Source: Atherix ibis
Lineage: Eukaryota; Arthropoda; Insecta; Diptera; Athericidae
NCBI GenBank assembly: GCA_958298945.1
Contig: OY282607.1
Coordinates: 33,451,000 to 33,514,999 of the forward strand
Direction of reading: 5' to 3'
DNA: 64,000 nt
Part shown: one piece after another, positions 58,872-64,000 of the stretch
Position numbering within the stretch: position 1 is the first letter of the stretch
How the letters are laid out: the number at the start of each line of letters is the position of its first letter
Made by a program: the position numbers and the translations under genes
Notes under the pieces: generated by a model
What the model saw: the letters and a program-made list of their open reading frames with translations, nothing else
Database searches by the model: none
Told to the model about the DNA's origin: nothing

Positions 58872-60152
58872 GTCGTTCAATAAGTCCTTAGAAAAAGATG
58901 GAAAAAAACTGTTTTTTAAAAAAAAAAATTTTTATTTTTCAACATAATCTCCTTTTAGCTCTATACACTTTTCAAAAATTTTTCCAAAATTATCCCGTCC
59001 AAAAAATAGGATTTCGGAAGTTCTGCAAAATACTCATCCGTTTGAGCAATGACGTCCTCGTTGGAAGTGAACCGTCGTCCGCCAAGCCATTTCTTCAGAT
59101 TGGGGAAAAGCAAGTAGTCACTCGGGGCCAAATCTGTTGAATAAGCGGGATGCTGCAACAATTCCATTCTCAATTCCACAATTTTGGCCATGGAAACATC
59201 GCAGGTGTGCACAGCCGCATTGTCCTGATGCAAGAGGATTTTTTTCTTCTTCAGATGGGGGCGTTTCTCTTTGATTTCCTCGCTCACCCGTTGCAATAAC
59301 GACGCGTAATACGCTCCTGTTATTGTTTTTCCTTTTTCCAAGTAGTCGATAAAAATGATGCCCTGCGAATCCCAAAAGACCGTGGCCATCACCTTGCCGG
59401 CCGATGGCACAGTTTTTGCCTTCTTTGGAGCCCGTTCACCCTTGAAAATCCACTGTGATGACTGTCTTTTCGTTTCTGGAGTGTAGTAGTGTATCCAGGT
59501 TTCGTCCACAGTGACATATTGATGAAGGAATTTGGCAGAATTGCGATGAAAGAGTGCCAACTTAGCCTCAGAGTCCACTACACGATTGCGCTTATTCTCC
59601 TCTGAGAGCAAACGCGGCACCCATCTTGTCGAAATTTTTTTCACAGACAATTTTTCATGTAAAATTGAAGCGACTGTACCTTGTGATATGCTTGTGGCCT
59701 CAACTAATTCGCGCACTTTAATTCGCCGATCGTTCAAAATCAGATCGTTGATTTTGTCGATGATTTCAGGAGTAGACACCTCAACTGGGCGTCCTGAACG
59801 ATGTTCATCTTTTGTGGATGAACAGCCACGTTTAAGTTCATTCACCCAATTGTAAACCGTCGCAAACACAGATGCAGATGTGCCATGAACTGCATCCAAC
59901 TCGGCTTTGATTTCTTTTGGGCTTAAGCCTTTCAAATGGAGATGTTTGATGACAGCCCTAAACTCGCTTTTTTCCATTGTTATGCACAAATAAATGTCGT
60001 TAACTTTAATCGACGATAAAAATTGACCTACGCTATGGATCGAGCTCAAATTTTGACAGCGTTCCTGTCAATAATGCTACTTACAAAAAATCTTTACCGA
60101 CACTACGAGCGCAATTTTTTAGATTTTCTAAGGACTTATTGAACGACCCTCG
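58872..60152 (-). mobile_element. Mariner (DD34D) copy B, nearly intact
   Basis: The right end, read on the minus strand, is CGAGGGTCGTTCAATAAGTC (60152 downward) with TA at 60153-60154. The left end GTCGTTCAATAAGTCCTTAG starts at 58872 and has lost its outermost CGAGG to a T-run. The element is about 1.28 kb and its transposase is open over 338 codons. It is the sister of the copy at 1-797. Confidence 0.94.
58961..59977 (-). CDS. Mariner (DD34D) transposase, open but with altered tail
   Basis: The ATG at 59977 (MEKSEF) is preferred over an upstream in-frame ATG at 60049, which lies in leader sequence absent from other family members. Motifs in order: helix-turn-helix pair with LVEATSISQGTVASIL, WVPRLLSEENK linker, TVDETWIHYYTPETK (D1, near residue 156), VFWDSQGIIFIDYLEKGKTI, LHQDNAAVHT (D2), HPAYSTDLAPSDYLLFP (D3; two prolines of the usual HPPYSPD changed), 34 residues apart. 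After YFLDG the frame slips and stops at 58961; the usual end KCIELKGDYVEK is still legible in the next frame down to about 58925. So about 14 terminal residues are lost. Activity doubtful. Confidence 0.92.
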   Translation of the reverse strand: MEKSEFRAVIKHLHLKGLSPKEIKAELDAVHGTSASVFATVYNWVNELKRGCSSTKDEHRSGRPVEVSTPEIIDKINDLILNDRRIKVRELVEATSISQGTVASILHEKLSVKKISTRWVPRLLSEENKRNRVVDSEAKLALFHRNSAKFLHQYVTVDETWIHYYTPETKRQSSQWIFKGERAPKKAKTVPSAGKVMATVFWDSQGIIFIDYLEKGKTITGAYYASLLQRVSEEIKEKRPHLKKKKILLHQDNAAVHTCDVSMAKIVELRMELLQHPAYSTDLAPSDYLLFPNLKKWLGGRRFTSNEDVIAQTDEYFAELPKSYFLDGIILEKFLKSV

Positions 60153-60154
60153 TA

Positions 60155-61489
60155 ATATGTTTAAAATTTTAATTTTAATTTTTATATAAAAACGACATTC
60201 TTAAATTATAATTTTCACTCGCAGACGTACATACATACGTGTATTAAAAGTAAATTTTTTTTAAATAACATTATTATTTTAACATTTTTTTTAATAATAT
60301 CTCTTTTTTAAAACTATGAATGAATGACATTTTATTTATTTAACAAATAAATTAATTCAATTCATCGTTCAAGTCCGAATTTCTTTGTCATTTGTGAATA
60401 TTTTTATAAGCATAATAATAATATGAATACTGAATTTATATTATATGGTATATTATCAATTTTTGTTCGCTCTTGGAAATGACATAAAATACCCGAACAA
60501 ATTACAACTGAACGTTTATTGAGCATAGGATATATGGTATAAAACTGAAGTGAAACCTGTTTTATTTGCCATTACAATTTTTATTGTTCTGTATGAAAAC
60601 GATTTATTGTACAAATATTCAATATAAATCAAATATCAGGAAATGGTAAATTACAATCCACAGTAATAAAACCCATACTTAAATAAATGTTGATCCTCGT
60701 ATGCGATTTGTTTGGCAATGATTTAAAAAAAATCATTTTTAAGATTTATGCCTTGAATTAACCACATTGCTTACCGAAAACATAACCAATAACTTGCGAC
60801 CACATTTGTACTCTGCACTGAATAAAAACGTTACGATGATAAAAAGTATTTTTTAATTAATGGATTTTTTGGAATAAAAAAATTATCCTCATATATTTTA
60901 TAAATTGTTGCAGCTAAATATATATATTTATAAATTATTTATTAGAGTAATTCTAAGTACATTATTTTTTTGGTAAAACTCCATGGTGAAAATGCAATTG
61001 GAAATTTATAATATGTAAATTTAAAAATTCTAATTTAAAATTTAGATTCTCTGCAACTTTAAAAAATAGTATGATTAACATGTTTATGATATCAAAACAA
61101 TTAAAATAGAATTTTTTCAGATAAAATTCAAATATTGCGTTTCCGGGAGTACCATGATATGGTGTGCTTATTAAAAGTTTTAGTTTAAATATTTGAATTT
61201 TCTGTACAAAATTTTAAAAACATATACTTACATATATTATTTATATTACTAATTTATATTATTTAAATATCAAATTTCATGAGTCCGATAGATAAGAAAA
61301 AAAATTTCAGAACATTAAATTTCAATATGAAAGTTGAGGCTTTAGTTCTTTTCAATAAAAAAAATTTTTTTTTTAAAATTCAAATTCTTCTTTGTGAGCT
61401 AATTAATATAATTTCTTGCATTTAATTAACAATTTGTATATTTGTAGAGTTTTCAGAAAAATAAAGTAAAATATTGCTGGCTCTTTTGT
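60155..61489. other. AT-rich spacer, nothing recognised
   Basis: About 1.3 kb of AT-rich DNA. Confidence 0.6.
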
Positions 61490-62330
61490 ATGAAAGATGG
61501 GCCATAATCTAAGTGGGCAAAACTATAATTTTGACAAGTTTTGTCTAACATCTGTCATACAGCACTTCTATGAAACTTCAGCTCAAATACATTTTGACCA
61601 TGTTTAGCTGTGAAAAGTGCACTGTCAATGAATAATATATGGCATTTTTATCTTTTGGTACTGTCACTAATCCCAGACGTCCAAATAAAAAGCAACCGAG
61701 CTATCCAATCAAAATATCAGGACCGTACAGGCCAGTATTAAGGCAAGGACTGTTGCTGATCAACAAGCCTCTTCGCTTGGAATATGAAAAATTCGTCGTA
61801 CGAATGACCGAGAATGTGGACAATTTTTGGGAAAACGTAAAACGAAACTCCATGAGTGATGAAGCGCATTTCACGTAAAACGAAAAAAAAAATTGTTAGT
61901 TTTACGGGACCTCTTCATGACCAAAAAGTTACTACGTGATGCGGTATTTGTGCAGATATAATCATCGAGCCGTTCTTTTTTGAAGATTAATGTGGTAATC
62001 AGAAGCATTATCGTGCTATGATAACCGATTTTTTTTATCCCAACTATTCGTGTAAACGGTATGGATCATTTCTGGTTCCCTGTTCCCTGGACGTATGATA
62101 TTAAAAAATTGTGCTTTTGACTAGCCGCCACGTTCGTCGTGGCCGGACTTCTTGAATTCAAAGGTTTGTATCAAAAAGCCAAGGCCCCTGACGAACTAAA
62201 GGCCAATATCCGCCAGGAAATAGCCAACATATCGTCTGGCACACTTGGAGATAATTATTTCTTTCGAGCGAAGGAGTATTATTTGGCAATTAAGAAATAT
62301 ATACTAAATCAATTCATCTTCTTATAAATG
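61490..62330 (+). mobile_element. DD41D mariner relic
   Basis: Plus-strand readings: VLRQGLLLINKPLRLEYEKF (61735), NSMSDEAHF (61850; first aspartate present), a WPPRS-like piece DWPPRS decayed near 62118 (CTAGCCGCCACGTTCGTCGT), and KAPDELKANIRQEIANISS (62178; C-terminal region as in 43670 and 1100). The second motif is not recognisable. No clear ends. Confidence 0.65.
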
Positions 62331-62489
62331 AAAATGGATTTAAAATTCTGCAATTTTGCATGGATGTGCAAAATTTGTTCTTACGAATGTATTGTCGAAA
62401 AAATTTATTCTATAATCTTAGGTTTATGTAGTAACCGTGTCGTCAACATGGCAACGTGAAAATATTTGAAAAATTTTGCCATCTACTGG

Positions 62490-63067
62490 TGCACTGCGGA
62501 AACTGTTCAATATTCACTTTTAGTGAGAACGTTACTAATCATGCTAACCCCTGACTTCCGAAAGTCCTTTCCAATGACTATTATGGATATCAAATTGTTC
62601 CGAAAGTGATTTGGGTGCTTTTATTCTGTCTCGTGCAGCTGTCATGGTCAGTTTGGTCAATCTAAATAATTTCTTTACGATACGAAACTGTCTCATAGAA
62701 GTGTTAAAGAATAGGTGGTGTTATAGGCCTACCTTAATTTCGCGAAATGGATCTATCTCGCCCAGAAGGAAACCGTAGTAAATTTTATGTATTGTACTTA
62801 GTAACATTACACCTCTATATTTGGTGATATCTGTTTTTTGAATAAGGGACAGATAATGGCTATGTACCAGTTATAAGGCATTGATTTGCTAGCCCATACT
62901 TTACTATTTCGTTTAGTATCCCGTCAACACCGAGCGACTTGGGATTTTAAACTACATATCCGATCAATTTGTCATTTACAGCCATATGTGTAGGTAGAAA
63001 CAGAGATACCAATATAATAACATAACAAAATTTTCCGCCTAGTCGTGCACTGCGGAAACTTTTCAAT
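62490..63067. repeat. Direct repeat of a mariner-type end around an RTE scrap
   Basis: TGCACTGCGGAAACTGTTCA plus AT at 62490-62511 recurs with one mismatch at 63046-63067; weaker similarity extends about 15 bases to the left of both. The second copy continues CCACCCTCGTA (63069-63079), which reads on the minus strand as the mariner-style end TACGAGGGTGGATTGAAAAG. Confidence 0.8.
62535..62965 (-). pseudogene. LINE reverse-transcriptase relic (RTE-like)
   Basis: On the minus strand: PKSLGVDGILNEIVKYG (62955-62905; cf. N.A.G.DGIP.EL.KYG), NWYIAIICPLFKK (62870; cf. W....I.P.FKKGD), then in the next frame KYRGVMLLSTIHKIYYGF (62820; cf. NYRGI.LL...YKI), DPFREIKVGL (62740), and RLTKLTMTAA (62665). 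These are consecutive RT blocks, with a deletion before RLTKL. Whether it is RTE or a related clade cannot be settled here. Confidence 0.75.
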
Positions 63068-63079
63068 CCACCCTCGTAG

Positions 63080-64000
63080 AGTAGAATTTTTTGGTAAGAA
63101 AAACATTTCATAAGAATGTAAGCGACGATGAGTTGAAAGTCACAGGATGGCCAGATGGGGCTAGGGTGGTTTCTGAAAATTATGTTTATGAATAAAGTAT
63201 CCTTTTCGAAAAAGTTGAGTAGACTGAAAAGATACTTTTCGCTTGTTGTCTAGCCCGTATGTCTTTGAATGGTTAAACGTTTAACAGGGAGTGTTTACAC
63301 AAAAATTTTAATATTATTTGGAAGCACTTAATATTTTCTTATTTGATTGGCCTTAAATACTTGTAATAATATATTTTTTTAGTAAGACTTCAAAGGATTA
63401 AATGCAAAATATTTTTGACAGCTATAATAATAAAATTGTACTAAATTGACGAAATATTGACATATGGAAATTAATTTCTAAAATTTTCTGTCAATTATAT
63501 ACCAAAGTTTAAATATTATCAATTATGAATTCATATTTCCATTTTACATAATCAATTAAATCATCTCTCTGAACAAAGATACTTCCTAGAATTAAGATTT
63601 GTGCATAAATAATTATCTTCATGGATTGAAAATAAAATTTTATTAATTAATTAGTCTGCAACATAAGTATTTTAATTAATATCCATCAACTTTTTATAAA
63701 AGCATTTATTCTATGCGGAATAATTATGGAAAATTAAGTAAATTTTCGAATATGCTGGCAACTATTATCTGTTAATTAATTTTTATGAATAAAGCTAATA
63801 AATATATCACTAATTAAGTTCGTATCTTCAAACTAAGATGTGAAAATTGAATTATATCAATCAATTATCAAAGATAATCTATTGTATTTTCTTCTGCATG
63901 CCACTATACACATATCCACATAAACATTGCTTAACTCTGATTTGTTTTAAATCTAATTTTCTCATAGGAATTTTTGCTGTTCATTTCGCATCAACAGAAA
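63080..64000. other. Spacer, nothing recognised
   Basis: A short balanced patch at 63110-63270 without motif, then AT-rich DNA to the end of the window. Confidence 0.55.

Noticed and set aside
1..64000. LTR retrotransposons, endogenous viral sequences, tRNA or rRNA genes
   Set aside because: No long direct terminal repeats, gag/pol protease-integrase order or cloverleaf sequence recognised by eye; a tRNA or domain scan would be needed to exclude them formally.

Overview
This 64 kb window looks like AT-rich intergenic DNA from an insect, most likely a dipteran. The grounds are the dense load of Tc1/mariner elements, DD41D (rosa-type) mariners first described in tephritid flies, R1-clade and other LINE remnants, GT-AG introns of insect style and very AT-rich spacers. 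The genus cannot be told from the sequence. I found no convincing host gene, no tRNA or rRNA gene and no LTR retrotransposon. Nearly every recognisable stretch of protein code belongs to a transposable element, and nearly all are broken.

Layout. 1-797 is a mariner cut by the window edge, with a ~96% identical sister in the same orientation at 58872-60152. 903-2040 is a DD41D relic. 3676-6819 is a stack: an RNase-H-bearing LINE (minus strand) interrupted by a 5'-truncated R1-clade LINE (4664-6235, 12-bp target duplication, poly(A) tail) and by a solo mariner 5' end. 7150-9184 holds two decayed mariners. 12196-14839 is a rosa-type mariner carrying a 1.37 kb THAP-encoding element (13407-14773) with inverted ends and a perfect 8-bp target duplication. 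17460-18584 is a well preserved mariner with 44-bp perfect inverted repeats. 21040-22380 is a second R1-clade relic. 23771-27045 holds decayed mariners. 29165-30990 is a DD41D relic with a fresher, GC-richer mariner (29681-30956) inserted in it. 31040-36135 has Jockey-like, mariner and DD41D scraps. 36884-37752 is a 27-bp CAG/CAA-rich minisatellite. 37999-38475 is a mariner with an internal inversion. 41357-43889 is a DD41D element containing another DD41D element. 44150-48300 has further relics. 49196-50445 and 50529-51762 are two nearly complete mariners. 52025-58760 has relics of one mariner family among long AT-rich stretches. 61490-63079 has a DD41D relic, an RTE-like LINE relic and mariner ends.

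The nesting gives a relative chronology: DD41D elements and the RNase-H LINE are older; the THAP element, the GC-rich mariner and the R1 copy came later. The two most unusual signals are (1) the THAP element, which keeps a spliced start of a THAP zinc-finger gene but lacks the rest of a transposase, and (2) five long inverted repeats inside separate mariner relics, in at least two of which the inverted arm replaces conserved transposase codons. The second pattern suggests template-switch mutation, or hairpins able to make small RNAs. All family assignments are from motif recognition by eye, without a database search.
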